From NCBI RefSeq assembly GCF_030063245.1, contig NZ_JASISR010000021.1, positions 1 through 64,000 of the forward strand: a stretch of 64,000 nucleotides of DNA, given 5' to 3'. Positions within the stretch are counted from its first letter, which is position 1; the number at the start of each line of letters is the position of its first letter. Of the stretch, positions 33,660 to 45,070 are shown piece by piece. The stretch is from Paenarthrobacter sp. PH39-S1 (GTDB taxonomy: Bacteria > Actinomycetota > Actinomycetes > Actinomycetales > Micrococcaceae). A program made the translations under genes and the position numbers. A model generated the notes under the pieces. It searched no databases. It was not told the origin of the DNA and was given only the letters and a program-made list of their open reading frames with translations.

Positions 33660-36338
33660 TCAGGAGACCAGCGTGCGCAGCAGTCGCGCAGTCTGCCGGA
33701 CCGATAGGTCCGGCAGATACGCCGAAGACAGCGCCCGTCCAACCGCCGGCAGCGTCAGCGGATCGGGGTACATCATGTACAGGGTGCGGTATTCCGGCTG
33801 GAAACGGGATTTGAAGTGCGCCAGTGAACGGAATCCGTACACGGGTTCCAAGGCCTTTCCCACAATGTTGAGCAGCCGTGCCAAGGCGGCGTCCTGCAGC
33901 GGCAGGTCCGCGCCGCCGGATCGCGCGTCTCCAGATCCCGCGTCTCCAGATCCCGCGTCTCCCGCCCCAGCGTCTCCCGCCCCAGCGTCACCGGATCCAG
34001 CGTCACCGGATCCCGCAGCCCCGCCGCCGCCTCCATCTCTGGTTTCGCCGCGTTCCGGAGCCAGCGGCGAACCGGACAGCGAAATGACCTCCACCGAGTC
34101 GCGCAGCTTCAATACGGCGGAGGCAATGAGAAACTCCATCACGCCGGAGAAGCCGTCGCTACGGCGCCGCATGAAGTCCAGGGTCCAGCTGACCACGGCC
34201 CCGTCGGCAAACACCGGGAGCCAGCTGGCGACCCCGTGCACGCTGCCGTCCCCGTCCACGGCCAGCGCGCAGAGCACGTCGTCGTCCTTCAGCTCCTCAA
34301 GACCACCCAGGGTGAAGCCCATTTCCGGAACCGGCTTCCGGGCGGCCCATTCCTCGGAGACCTCGGAGAGCTGTTGGCGCAGGTGGCCCGGCAGCTCCCG
34401 GTACGAGGACCACCGCACGCTGATGCCCAGTTTCCGGGCCTTATTCAGCGCGGTCCGGACGTTCTGCCACTCTTTGCCCTTGAACTCGAGCTCACCGATG
34501 CGCAGCCGTGTTTCCTGTGCCACCGGCGCCCGGTTGAATCCCGCGGCCCGCAGCTGCGGCCACAATGTCCCGGTCACGGAGTAAAAGCACGGCGTGAGCG
34601 CCCGTTCGGCGCAGTAGTCCAGGAATCCTTCCACCGCGCCGACCTGCGCCGCGGGTTCGCCGAACGGTCCGGCCACGGTCAGGGCCACGGTGCCGTGCTC
34701 CTGATAGGCGAGCCCGGCCTTGCCGTCGGCGGTAAACCAGTATTCGTTGTTCCGCCACAGCGCCATCCAGGAGAGGGAATCGCCGCCGGTGCGGATCAGC
34801 CGGCGAGCCCGGTCCAACGCACCTTCCTCCCGCAGCCGGCGCCGGCCCTGCAGCAGGAACGCGGTCAGAACCCCCAGCAGGACCACGGTCCAGAACAGTG
34901 GACCGCAGAGATGGAAGAGCAGCGACTCCAGTGCGTCCCGGCGGGCGAAGGCGCCCCCCAGCTGTTCCGGGAGCGGCAGCGGCAGATACTGGCGCGCCAG
35001 CTCGGCCAGCAGCGGACGAAGCCCCCCGGGCGGCCGTTGCAGTCCGCCGTTTGAGATCCACGCGGCACTGTAGCTGCCTGTCAGCGCCAGTCCGGTGACC
35101 ACAATCAGCGCCAGCAGACGCTGCCAGACCCGACGAGAGGTAAACACCGTGAACCGCCGACGGTACAGAAACAGCACGACGGCGATCAGCAGGGGAGTCA
35201 GCGCCACCGGCAAAAAATGGGCGAAGCCGGAGCCCAGCATCGTGGTGTGCGAATGCGGCACGTAAAGCGGGACCCGGGAAATGAGCCAGAGGTAAGTGAA
35301 GGAAAGGGCGGCGACGAGGGTCTGGACGCCGACGACGATCCAGACAGCCAGCCGGTGTCCACGGCGCAGACCCTCGGCGCACACCAGCAGCAGGAGCGCG
35401 GGGACGACGGCGAGTCCCAAGGTCAGGGTGCCACCCAGGCCGCCGGCCGTCTGCGCGAGCTGCAGGCAGGACGCGTCGATGGTGGAGCCACAGCTGGCCT
35501 GCAGCTCGTTCACCGTCGGCACGGGGTTGAGCACAATGTCCCGCACGATCGTCAGCGGTCCCGACGGGCTCTTGGCCACCGCCGCCAACAATGGACCGGC
35601 GGCGAAGACCGCCACCACGATCGAGAGCATATTCCTTATTTCACGGGCGGACGAACGGTGGAACCGGATCTCCGCCGTGTCCGTCGTGGTCCACCGTCCA
35701 ATGGCCAGTCCCGCCAGCGCACCGGCCAGCGCCAGGACCGTTTCCGCATGTCCGACGTACAGGACGAGCATCAGGGCGACGGCGAACACTCCGACCCGCA
35801 GCCGGCGTCGCCACAGCGGGCCGAGCCGGGCGGCGGCCGCCAGTGCACAGGCCGCCACCGCTGGATAAGGCCCCAGCTGTGCCGCGTCCGCCATCTGTCC
35901 CAGCCAGCCGTCCCCGGCGTATCGTGCCAGCTGCGTGACCACCGAGAACACAAGGACCGCTGCGACATTCCCGCCGAAATATGTCAATGCCGCCGGCAGG
36001 GAACCGGCCCGCCGCTCAAGCAAACCGACGGCCCCGGCGATGAGCACGGTGGACACGATGTACGCCGCCGGATTGGTGGCGAAGAAGATGGCCGTGAACA
36101 GGGTCCACCAGTGCCCATCCCGGTAATGCTGCAGCTGGCCGCTGATCTCGTTGAGCTGGCCCGACCCCGGTCCGGCCAACAGGCTGCCGGTGAGGGCGGC
36201 CAGCCCCCAGAAAATCACCAGGACGGCCACCGTGAAGGGCGTGCGCCGGAACGGCCAGCCCAGCCGCTTACTCCAGCGTGCTCGGCGCTGCGCCGCAACG
36301 GCACCGGTGGCCAGGCCCAGTTTTGTCAGCAGGTCCAC
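33660..36338 (-). CDS. Phosphatidylglycerol lysyltransferase-domain membrane protein (MprF-like)
   Basis: The 892-residue product has many membrane helices in its first 530 residues; the start (about 35-220) resembles a rhomboid-like fold. A soluble C-terminal GNAT-type domain follows (about 560-892) with LVRTGGDSLSWMALW, RILE-like LRIGELEFKGKEW, NVRTALNKARKLG and ALAVDGDGSVHGVASWLPVF, typical of MprF/LPG synthase. The family transfers amino acids from tRNA to membrane lipids and flips them, which lowers envelope negative charge; the substrate here is not proven. Residues about 775-810 are 5-residue repeats (GDAGS/GDAGA) inside the catalytic domain. It starts 8 bp after DUF2550 and is probably in the same operon. 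Confidence 0.8.
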   Translation of the reverse strand: MDLLTKLGLATGAVAAQRRARWSKRLGWPFRRTPFTVAVLVIFWGLAALTGSLLAGPGSGQLNEISGQLQHYRDGHWWTLFTAIFFATNPAAYIVSTVLIAGAVGLLERRAGSLPAALTYFGGNVAAVLVFSVVTQLARYAGDGWLGQMADAAQLGPYPAVAACALAAAARLGPLWRRRLRVGVFAVALMLVLYVGHAETVLALAGALAGLAIGRWTTTDTAEIRFHRSSAREIRNMLSIVVAVFAAGPLLAAVAKSPSGPLTIVRDIVLNPVPTVNELQASCGSTIDASCLQLAQTAGGLGGTLTLGLAVVPALLLLVCAEGLRRGHRLAVWIVVGVQTLVAALSFTYLWLISRVPLYVPHSHTTMLGSGFAHFLPVALTPLLIAVVLFLYRRRFTVFTSRRVWQRLLALIVVTGLALTGSYSAAWISNGGLQRPPGGLRPLLAELARQYLPLPLPEQLGGAFARRDALESLLFHLCGPLFWTVVLLGVLTAFLLQGRRRLREEGALDRARRLIRTGGDSLSWMALWRNNEYWFTADGKAGLAYQEHGTVALTVAGPFGEPAAQVGAVEGFLDYCAERALTPCFYSVTGTLWPQLRAAGFNRAPVAQETRLRIGELEFKGKEWQNVRTALNKARKLGISVRWSSYRELPGHLRQQLSEVSEEWAARKPVPEMGFTLGGLEELKDDDVLCALAVDGDGSVHGVASWLPVFADGAVVSWTLDFMRRRSDGFSGVMEFLIASAVLKLRDSVEVISLSGSPLAPERGETRDGGGGGAAGSGDAGSGDAGAGDAGAGDAGSGDAGSGDARSGGADLPLQDAALARLLNIVGKALEPVYGFRSLAHFKSRFQPEYRTLYMMYPDPLTLPAVGRALSSAYLPDLSVRQTARLLRTLVS
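33920..34015. repeat. 15-bp in-frame repeats in the MprF-like gene
   Basis: About six units such as CCAGATCCCGCGTCT encode GDAGS/GDAGA on the minus strand. They interrupt the C-terminal catalytic domain between SLSGSPLAPERG and the last helical part, probably in a surface loop. Confidence 0.75.
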
Positions 36339-36345
36339 GGCAGAA

Positions 36346-36777
36346 CTACCGCCAGGTTCCGATGCCTATGACTGGGCCGGCTTCCAGCCAGGACGACAGG
36401 CCGGCGTAGGCGTCGAACTTCATGGCCATCAGCATTTCCCGGCCCTCGTAGCTCAAGGTGACGATGACGACGTCGGGCTGTACCTTAATGCGCTCGGATT
36501 CAGTGGGCTGCCGGCGCCCCAACAGCACGATCGAGCTGCGCCGGAAACTGTACCGCGCCCGCGGGCTCAAGGACAGCAGCCGGAACCATTCCAGGTCCGC
36601 ATCCTGATAACGACAAACCCCCATCTGCCACCGGTCTCCCGGCGAGCAAATGGAGGCGTCTACCGTGCCCAGGGCGCGCTGCAGTTGGAAGCGGCGCACC
36701 CCGAACAGGCACAGGACAAAAACAAACAGCAGGAAAAGCGCTGCGATGGCGATGAACGTGGTCCCAGGATCGTTCAT
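36346..36777 (-). CDS. DUF2550 family membrane protein
   Basis: The 143-residue product starts MNDPGTTFIAIAALFLLFVFVLCLF (one membrane helix, about 7-27), then a PH-like soluble domain with RYQDADLEWFRLLSLSPRARYSFRR. The family follows atpC in most Actinobacteria, as here with a 10-bp gap. Its function is unknown; location suggests expression with ATP synthase. ATG 36777 matches the family start, and the longer open frame upstream is antisense-like. Confidence 0.85.
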   Translation of the reverse strand: MNDPGTTFIAIAALFLLFVFVLCLFGVRRFQLQRALGTVDASICSPGDRWQMGVCRYQDADLEWFRLLSLSPRARYSFRRSSIVLLGRRQPTESERIKVQPDVVIVTLSYEGREMLMAMKFDAYAGLSSWLEAGPVIGIGTWR

Positions 36778-36787
36778 CTGCCGGAAG

Positions 36788-37081
36788 CTATCGGATCCCC
36801 GCGTTGGCTGAACCGGCTGAGTCTTCCAACTGAGCGTTATCAGCAACGATGACGACCCGGTCGCTGTCCACCGAGAAGAACCCGCCGTCAACGGTCACGG
36901 AGATCCGGGCGCCGTCAACCGGCTCGATTGCCAGTTCACCTTCGGCCAGAATAGCCAGCAGCGGAGCGTGTCCGGGCAGGATTCCGATCTCGCCGTCGCT
37001 GGTGCGGCCCTTGACCATCTTCGCTGCGCCGGACCAGACGAAATGGTCCGCCGCAACGATTTCAACCTCAAGTTGAGCCAT
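36788..37081 (-). CDS. atpC: ATP synthase epsilon subunit
   Basis: The 97-residue product begins MAQLEVEIVAADHFVWSG and has GEIGILPGHAPLLAILAEGEL. This is the beta-sandwich domain of epsilon; the C-terminal helical hairpin is nearly absent, which is common in Actinobacteria of this group. It links the rotor to F1 and regulates hydrolysis. It is the last ATP synthase gene, one base after the atpD stop. Confidence 0.94.
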   Translation of the reverse strand: MAQLEVEIVAADHFVWSGAAKMVKGRTSDGEIGILPGHAPLLAILAEGELAIEPVDGARISVTVDGGFFSVDSDRVVIVADNAQLEDSAGSANAGIR

Positions 37082-37082
37082 C

Positions 37083-39505
<2,423 letters not shown>

Positions 39506-39535
39506 AGTCTTCCTTTCCTGTGCTCCCGGTGGTTA

Positions 39536-39570
39536 AGCCTGTCGAAACCGCTCAAGGGTTCCGACAGGCT
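39536..39570. repeat. REP-like palindrome between atpA and atpG
   Basis: AGCCTGTCG (39536-39544) pairs with CGACAGGCT (39562-39570); after one mismatch the stem continues AACC/GGTT. This GTTTCGACAGGCTCA type of sequence is one I associate with dispersed intergenic palindromes in Micrococcales (general knowledge, not checked). It lies inside the ATP synthase operon and could stabilise or process the mRNA between atpA and atpG. Confidence 0.65.
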
Positions 39571-39586
39571 CAATCAGCGAATGAAA

Positions 39587-41224
39587 TCAGCGCTTCTGCT
39601 TGACGATTTTCTCTTGATCAACGTCGGAGCCGGACAGTGCGTCGTGCTCCTCATGTCCGGCACCCACCAGGCGGTCGTCGCCCTCGCCGAAGAAACCCTT
39701 CTTGAACTCCACAATGGAGGTCTTCAGCGCTTCGGCGGTGTCGTCGTCGAGCACATTGGTCTGCGCCAATGTGGTCAGCACCGACGAGCTGTGCCGCAGG
39801 TGCTCCAAGAACTCGGCTTCGAAGCGGCGAACGTCCTCCACCGGGACATCATCGAGGTAACCCTTGGTGCCAGCCCAGATGGAGACCACCTGGTCCTCGA
39901 TCGGGAACGGCGAGTACTGGCCCTGCTTGAGCAGTTCCATCAGCCGCGCACCGCGGGTCAGCTGCTGGCGTGATGCGGCGTCCAGGTCCGAGGCAAACAT
40001 GGCGAATGCCTGCATGTCGCGGTACTGGGCCAGGTCCAGCTTCAACGTTCCGGAAACCTTCTTCATCGACTTCACCTGCGCAGCGCCACCCACCCGGGAG
40101 ACGGAGACACCGACGTCCACGGCGGGCCGCTGGTTGGCGTTGAAGAGGTCCGACTGCAGGAAGATCTGGCCGTCGGTGATGGAGATAACGTTGGTCGGGA
40201 TGTAGGCGGAGACGTCGTTCGCCTTCGTCTCGATCAGCGGCAGGCCCGTCATGGAACCCGCGCCGAGCTCGTCGGAGAGCTTGGCACAACGCTCCAGCAG
40301 ACGGGAGTGCAGGTAGAACACATCGCCCGGGTAGGCCTCGCGGCCCGGCGGACGGCGCAGCAGCAGCGACACGGCGCGGTAGGCCTCGGCCTGCTTGGAC
40401 AGGTCATCGAAGACGATCAGGACGTGCTTGCCGCCGTACATCCAGTGCTGGCCGATGGCCGAGCCTGCATACGGGGCCAAGTACTTAAAGCCGGCCGGGT
40501 CGGACGCCGGGGAGGCGACGATGGTGGTGTACTCCAGCGCTCCGTTGTCCTCAAGGGTCTGCCGCACCGCGGCAATGGTGGACGCCTTCTGGCCGATGGC
40601 CACGTAGATGCAGCGGACCTGCTTCTGCACGTCCCCGGAGGCCCAGTTGGCCTTCTGGTTGATGATCGTGTCAATGGCGATCGCCGACTTACCCGTCTGG
40701 CGGTCCCCGATGATCAGCTGACGCTGGCCGCGGCCGATCGGAATCATGGCGTCGATCGCCTTGAGACCGGTCTGCATCGGTTCGTGGACCGACTTGCGCT
40801 GTGTTACGCCGGGAGCCTGCAACTCCAGTGCGCGCCGTCCCTCGGCCTGTATCTCGCCCAGGTCATCAATCGGGACGCCCAGCGGGTCAACAACGCGGCC
40901 CATAAACCCGTCGCCGACGGGTACGGACAGAACCTCACCGGTACGGTGAACCTCCTGGCCCTCTTCGATGCCGGCGAAGTCACCAAGAACAATGACGCCG
41001 ATTTCGCGTACGTCAAGGTTCTGGGCCAGCCCCAGCGTTCCGTCCTCAAAGCGCAGCAGCTCGTTGGCCATGACGGAGGGAAGACCCTCCACACGGGCGA
41101 TGCCATCGCCGGCCGAGGTTACTCGGCCAACTTCAACGCGCTCGGCGTTGCCAGGCTCGTAGGACGCCGCAAACTCGTTCAACGCATTACGGACGTCGTC
41201 GGCGTTGATGGTCAATTCGGCCAT
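39587..41224 (-). CDS. atpA: ATP synthase alpha subunit
   Basis: The 545-residue product has Walker [70 protein letters not shown] and the Arg-finger region [11 protein letters not shown]...[13 protein letters not shown]. It is the non-catalytic partner of beta. The C-terminus is extended by a charged tail ([21 protein letters not shown]), as in related Actinobacteria. The ATG at 41224 is 110 bp after atpH. Confidence 0.98.
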   Translation of the reverse strand: MAELTINADDVRNALNEFAASYEPGNAERVEVGRVTSAGDGIARVEGLPSVMANELLRFEDGTLGLAQNLDVREIGVIVLGDFAGIEEGQEVHRTGEVLSVPVGDGFMGRVVDPLGVPIDDLGEIQAEGRRALELQAPGVTQRKSVHEPMQTGLKAIDAMIPIGRGQRQLIIGDRQTGKSAIAIDTIINQKANWASGDVQKQVRCIYVAIGQKASTIAAVRQTLEDNGALEYTTIVASPASDPAGFKYLAPYAGSAIGQHWMYGGKHVLIVFDDLSKQAEAYRAVSLLLRRPPGREAYPGDVFYLHSRLLERCAKLSDELGAGSMTGLPLIETKANDVSAYIPTNVISITDGQIFLQSDLFNANQRPAVDVGVSVSRVGGAAQVKSMKKVSGTLKLDLAQYRDMQAFAMFASDLDAASRQQLTRGARLMELLKQGQYSPFPIEDQVVSIWAGTKGYLDDVPVEDVRRFEAEFLEHLRHSSSVLTTLAQTNVLDDDTAEALKTSIVEFKKGFFGEGDDRLVGAGHEEHDALSGSDVDQEKIVKQKR

Positions 41225-41334
41225 CTGCAGTCCCTGCTCTCCTATTTCGCGATCACCGTTTGTTCACGATGACCTAGCTTTGACCGGTGCGGCTCAGATG
41301 ACCGACGGTCGGTTTCGTCTCTTGCTGTTAGTGC

Positions 41335-42207
41335 CTAGCCGGCCAGCTGGCGGCGAAGCTCGCCGAGCCGGGAGATTACCGAAGCATCCACTACTTCATC
41401 CCCCACCCGCACGCGTACTCCCCCGATCAGCGTCGGATCAACGATGGTGTTGATCTTCAGCTCACGGCCGTAAAGGCCGTTGAGGCCCGCCTGCAGCCGG
41501 TCGGTCTGCTGCGCCGTCAAGGCGCGGCTCACGCTGACGTTGGCAATCCAGCGCTGCTGACGCCGCGCAGCCAGGACACCGAAGCGCTCAATGAGCTTCG
41601 TGACCTTGACCCCTCGTGGATTCACTATGGCCTGGCTGATCAACGTCCGGGCTTCCTCGCCTGCAGCAGGAACCAGCTTCAGAGCCAACGCGGTTTTAGC
41701 TGCATCACTGGCCTGCGGCTCCGCCAGTGCCCGCTGCACCTCGTGGCTTGATTCAACGGTCTGGTTGAAGGCGAACAAGTCGTTTTCCAAACGCTCCAGC
41801 CCGGTGAGGCCGGAAGCAGCGCCACCGGAGGCAGATCCGCCTGCAGCCGGGGCACCGGAAACTGCGGTTCCCGTCCGGTTTTCCGCAACGGCAATGGCCA
41901 CGGTTGCGGCCACGGTTTCGAGTGCATCGCCGATGTCACGGGCAGCCGCCCAGCGCGATGCCGCAAGCTTGCCGACAATATCGCTCGCCTGCGCGGAGAC
42001 CTTGCCGTTGACCAACTCGGCGACCAGTGCCGACTTCGAAGCACCGCTCCGGGACGGATCCGTCAGCGCGCGCCGCAGACCGGCCGAGCTGTCGACCGCA
42101 CCGAGGACGCCGAAAAGCTCCTGCGCCAACGCCAGCGAGCCGGTTGGAAGCTGCACCTCCAGTTCGGCCAGCGCCGTGGTCAGCGATTCGCTCGATACAC
42201 CTGCCAT
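41335..42207 (-). CDS. atpH: ATP synthase delta subunit
   Basis: The 290-residue product has an N-terminal helical domain (SLALAQELFGVLGAVD), a central Ala/Gly-rich insertion (AVSGAPAAGGSASGGAASG, about 118-136) and the conserved C-terminal part RQQRWIANVSVSRALTAQQ and INTIVDPTLIGGVRVRVGDEVVDASV. It joins F1 to the peripheral stalk. It is about 15-20 residues longer than usual because of the insertion. It overlaps the last base of atpF. Confidence 0.94.
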   Translation of the reverse strand: MAGVSSESLTTALAELEVQLPTGSLALAQELFGVLGAVDSSAGLRRALTDPSRSGASKSALVAELVNGKVSAQASDIVGKLAASRWAAARDIGDALETVAATVAIAVAENRTGTAVSGAPAAGGSASGGAASGLTGLERLENDLFAFNQTVESSHEVQRALAEPQASDAAKTALALKLVPAAGEEARTLISQAIVNPRGVKVTKLIERFGVLAARRQQRWIANVSVSRALTAQQTDRLQAGLNGLYGRELKINTIVDPTLIGGVRVRVGDEVVDASVISRLGELRRQLAG

Positions 42208-42776
42208 TACTGGACTGCACCTGCGTTCTGCGTCGGCGTGCTCTGCTCTTCAAGGTCCGCCAGAAAACGGTCGACCACTCGGGTGGAACGCTCGTCGTCG
42301 TTGAGCGACTCGCCCACAATGCGGCCGGCAAGCGTCGTTGCCAGCGTGCCAACCTCGGCCCGCAGGGACACGACGGCAGCCTGACGCTCGGCGGCGATGG
42401 CCACCTGTGCCTGCTCCGTGATGCGGGCGGACTCGGCCGCAGCCTTGTCCTTGAGATCGGCCAGAATCCGGGCACCCTCGGCACGGGCTTCCTCGCGGAT
42501 GCGATTGGCTTCGGCGCGGGCGTCCGTGAGCTGCTGCTTGTATTCACTCAGCGCCGCGGTTGCCTCGGCCTGTGCTTTCTCGGCCTTGGCAATGCCGCCT
42601 TCGATGGCTTCCGTGCGCTCGGCGAAGGTCTTCTCGAACATCGGTACAACAAATTTGAACACGATGAACATGAGGACCGCGAAGCCCACGGCAACAACCA
42701 GGATTTCCCACCCGTTAGGCACCAGGGGATTCTCGGCAGCCGCTTCAGAGGCGGCGGAAATCATGAGGTTTTTCAT
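42207..42776 (-). CDS. atpF: ATP synthase b subunit
   Basis: The 189-residue product has an N-terminal membrane helix (about 27-45, ILVVAVGFAVLMFIVFKFVV), then a long charged coiled coil (50-140, with KAEKAQAEATAALSEYKQQL). It forms the peripheral stalk that holds F1 still. It is in the standard position between atpE and atpH and overlaps atpH by one base. Confidence 0.95.
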   Translation of the reverse strand: MKNLMISAASEAAAENPLVPNGWEILVVAVGFAVLMFIVFKFVVPMFEKTFAERTEAIEGGIAKAEKAQAEATAALSEYKQQLTDARAEANRIREEARAEGARILADLKDKAAAESARITEQAQVAIAAERQAAVVSLRAEVGTLATTLAGRIVGESLNDDERSTRVVDRFLADLEEQSTPTQNAGAVQ

Positions 42777-42821
42777 ATTTCGCCCGTCCTATCTACTCGC
42801 GATTGAAGTGTTGCTGTCTCT

Positions 42822-43040
42822 TTACTTGAGAACGAACGCGAACACGAGGCCGAGGATGGCGAGGGCTTCGGTCAAGGCCAGGCCAAGGAAGGCGATGGGC
42901 TGCAGTACGCGCTGAGCTTCCGGCTGGCGCGCTACACCATTGATGTAGGCCGCGAACACCAGACCCACACCGATGGCTCCACCGATCGCGGAAAGGCCGT
43001 AGCCGACGAGGTTGATCGAGCCGTTGATTGTGCCGTTCAT
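42822..43040 (-). CDS. atpE: ATP synthase c subunit
   Basis: The 72-residue proteolipid has two membrane helices. The first is Gly-rich ([20 protein letters not shown]) and the second carries the proton-binding glutamate E59 in [12 protein letters not shown]. Copies form the rotor ring. ATG 43040 (MNGTINGS) is chosen because AAAGGAAC lies 4 nt upstream; an ATG at 43055 would precede the ribosome-binding site. Confidence 0.96.
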   Translation of the reverse strand: MNGTINGSINLVGYGLSAIGGAIGVGLVFAAYINGVARQPEAQRVLQPIAFLGLALTEALAILGLVFAFVLK

Positions 43041-43112
43041 AAAAGTTCCTTTCAAGATGCCCGCAGGCAGGTTGTTTGGTTCGATTTATCCCCCGGGGGA
43101 AATGCTGGAAAG

Positions 43113-43907
43113 TCAGTGCGTGTCCGCGTGGACAGCGCCCTCAATGTAGATCGCCGTGAGCAGGACAAAAACGTACGCCTGCAGCACCATGATCAATGCT
43201 TCAAGCATGTACATCGCTATCGATCCGGCGAGCACCAGGACTGAGGCACCCTTCATCAATACACTTTCCTGCATGATGAGGAATTCAATGCCGGAGCCAG
43301 CAATCAGCACGATCAGGTGTCCGGCCAGCATGGTCGCGAACAAACGCAGGCTGTGCGTCATCGGGCGGACCAGGAAGTTGGAGATGATTTCGATCGGAAC
43401 CACCAGCGGCAGAATGTACCACGGCACGCCCGAGGGCACAACGGCCAGTTTCAGGTAACGAAGGCCGTTCGCCTTGATGCCGACGCCGATCCAGATCACG
43501 TAGACAAGTGCCGCGAGGAAATAGGCTCCACCGACATGCGAGAAACTGGGCAACTGGATGAGCGGAATGGCGCCGTAAATGTTGTTGATCAGGATGAAGA
43601 AGAACAGCGAGAACAGCAGCGGCACGTACTTCATGAAGTCCTTGCCGCCGATCACATCCTTGGCCACCGAGTTGCGAACAAAGTTGTAACCCACTTCGCC
43701 GGCGAACTGCAGTTTCCCCGGGACAAGTTTGCCCTGCCGTGCCGCGGCCACAAAGAACCAGGAGATCAGGGCAACGGACAGGAGGACCAGCAGCATCTGC
43801 TTGGTGAACTCGAAATCTCCGATGGTGAAGAGCGGTGCCAAGTGGCTGTTGACGCCGGGCGGGTTGAACGATCCACCCTCTTGGGCGGGGAGCGTAAGCG
43901 CGATCAA
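43113..43907 (-). CDS. atpB: ATP synthase a subunit
   Basis: The 264-residue membrane protein has five or six helices and the essential Arg in THSLRLFATMLAGHLIVL, next to the c-ring. It also has GEVGYNFVRNSVAKDVIGG and PLLFSLFFFILINNIYG. It forms the proton half-channels. The start is TTG 43907, supported by AGAGGAAA 4 nt upstream. Confidence 0.96.
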   Translation of the reverse strand: MIALTLPAQEGGSFNPPGVNSHLAPLFTIGDFEFTKQMLLVLLSVALISWFFVAAARQGKLVPGKLQFAGEVGYNFVRNSVAKDVIGGKDFMKYVPLLFSLFFFILINNIYGAIPLIQLPSFSHVGGAYFLAALVYVIWIGVGIKANGLRYLKLAVVPSGVPWYILPLVVPIEIISNFLVRPMTHSLRLFATMLAGHLIVLIAGSGIEFLIMQESVLMKGASVLVLAGSIAMYMLEALIMVLQAYVFVLLTAIYIEGAVHADTH

Positions 43908-44004
43908 CGCGTTTCCTCTCTGCAGGGTCCGTACTCGGGCATGGGCCGGGGAAGCGGGCCTGCGGCCGCACCGTTACCCCCGGTGATGGTGAAAACTTGT
44001 GGCA

Positions 44005-44340
44005 TTACGGGTGCTCAGATTTCTTTGTGCCCTCGACCGGCTGCGTTCCGGCAGCATCATTGGTGCGGTTGCGGAGGAGGCGGCGAGCGAAGGACAGATA
44101 GAAACCGCCGGCCAGACCTACGAAGGCTCCGGCCAGAACGAACCAGTTGGTTCCCAGCGCATTATCCAATCCCCACCCTATCAAACTCCAGACGAGGGTT
44201 CCGCCAAGTACGTAGCTGAAAACGGCCAGTCCGGCGTTGTACCCGCCGTTGCCGGCGGGATCGGTGGTGCCCGACGAAGCGACCGAGACCCGCTCCCCGG
44301 CGCGGCCGTGCACGCCGTGGCTGCGATGGTGTTTAGACAC
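44005..44340 (-). CDS. AtpZ/AtpI-like small membrane protein
   Basis: The 111-residue product has a basic N-terminus and two membrane helices: NAGLAVFSYVLGGTLVWSLIGWGLDNALG and WFVLAGAFVGLAGGFYLSFARR. The GWGLD pattern is typical of AtpZ-type proteins encoded before ATP synthase genes; they may help c-ring assembly or Mg2+ entry. GTG 44340 follows GGAGG by 8-9 nt and overlaps the end of the upstream gene by 8 bp. Confidence 0.8.
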   Translation of the reverse strand: MSKHHRSHGVHGRAGERVSVASSGTTDPAGNGGYNAGLAVFSYVLGGTLVWSLIGWGLDNALGTNWFVLAGAFVGLAGGFYLSFARRLLRNRTNDAAGTQPVEGTKKSEHP

Positions 44341-44857
44341 TTTGCCCGTCCTCCGGCGTACTCCTGTTATCGGCAGCGAGAGTCCCGGCGCGGTGGGGCG
44401 CGGGATCATTGTAGAGCTGGTGGCGGGTGCGGCTGAAGGCGAAAACTTCGGTCGCCTGCCAGACAAGGACAATTACGACGGCGGCAATAAAGAACCACGT
44501 GCCGTTCAGCCAGCCGGGGGCACCGAAAAAAAACAGCACCGCGGCGAAGCCGACAACCTTGACGAGATAAGTGACGAGAAAAACGCCGATGGCTCCCGAG
44601 GGGTTTTTTCGACCTACGAAGTGACCCACCAATAAACTGATGGCGAAGAAAAGCACCACGACTGCGGCCCCGAAGAGTACGCTGAGCACCCCCATTCCCC
44701 CGCTGGTGACGGCGGAGACGGCCGTCAGGATGACGACGACCGCCACGGCGGACACCGAGCAATATGCCAGGATGCGCAGCCACGGGGACGAGGTGGGTCC
44801 GGAGACAACGATCCGGCCCGGGGGCACTTGGCCGCCGGTGGCACTGGAGTCGTTCAT
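44333..44857 (-). CDS. ATP synthase-operon membrane protein (AtpI-like)
   Basis: The 174-residue product has four hydrophobic helices (from about residue 28: LAYCSVSAVAVVVILTAVSAV, VLFGAAVVVLFFAISLLVG, IGVFLVTYLVKVVGFAAVLFF, WFFIAAVVIVLVWQATEVFAF). Its place as first gene of the ATP synthase operon matches the AtpI-like proteins of Actinobacteria. Exact function is unknown. ATG 44857 is the family-like start; the longer open frame upstream is low-complexity. Confidence 0.78.
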   Translation of the reverse strand: MNDSSATGGQVPPGRIVVSGPTSSPWLRILAYCSVSAVAVVVILTAVSAVTSGGMGVLSVLFGAAVVVLFFAISLLVGHFVGRKNPSGAIGVFLVTYLVKVVGFAAVLFFFGAPGWLNGTWFFIAAVVIVLVWQATEVFAFSRTRHQLYNDPAPHRAGTLAADNRSTPEDGQSV

Positions 44858-44905
44858 GAAAAAACCAATTCTCTTCAGGCTTTGGGCTGGAAGCCAGCGA
44901 AACAG

Positions 44906-44923
44906 GCGGCGTTTTTGCGCCGC
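44906..44923 (-). terminator. Weak hairpin before the ATP synthase operon
   Basis: GCGGCG (44906-44911) pairs with CGCCGC (44918-44923) across a 6-nt loop with five T on the plus strand. It lies about 150 bp after the minus-strand stop of the WecA-like gene and before the operon, so it could separate the two. The stem is short. Confidence 0.3.
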
Positions 44924-45070
44924 TTGAAATTCTACACGAGATAGAACTGATGCCCGCGCAACGACAGCCGACTCAACGGCTTCCGGCACAACTGCTTCCG
45001 GCTCAGCGACTGCCCGCACAACGGCTTCGCCGTCGCTCTGGTGCTGCCGGCCGGCGGACAGGATCTCATG

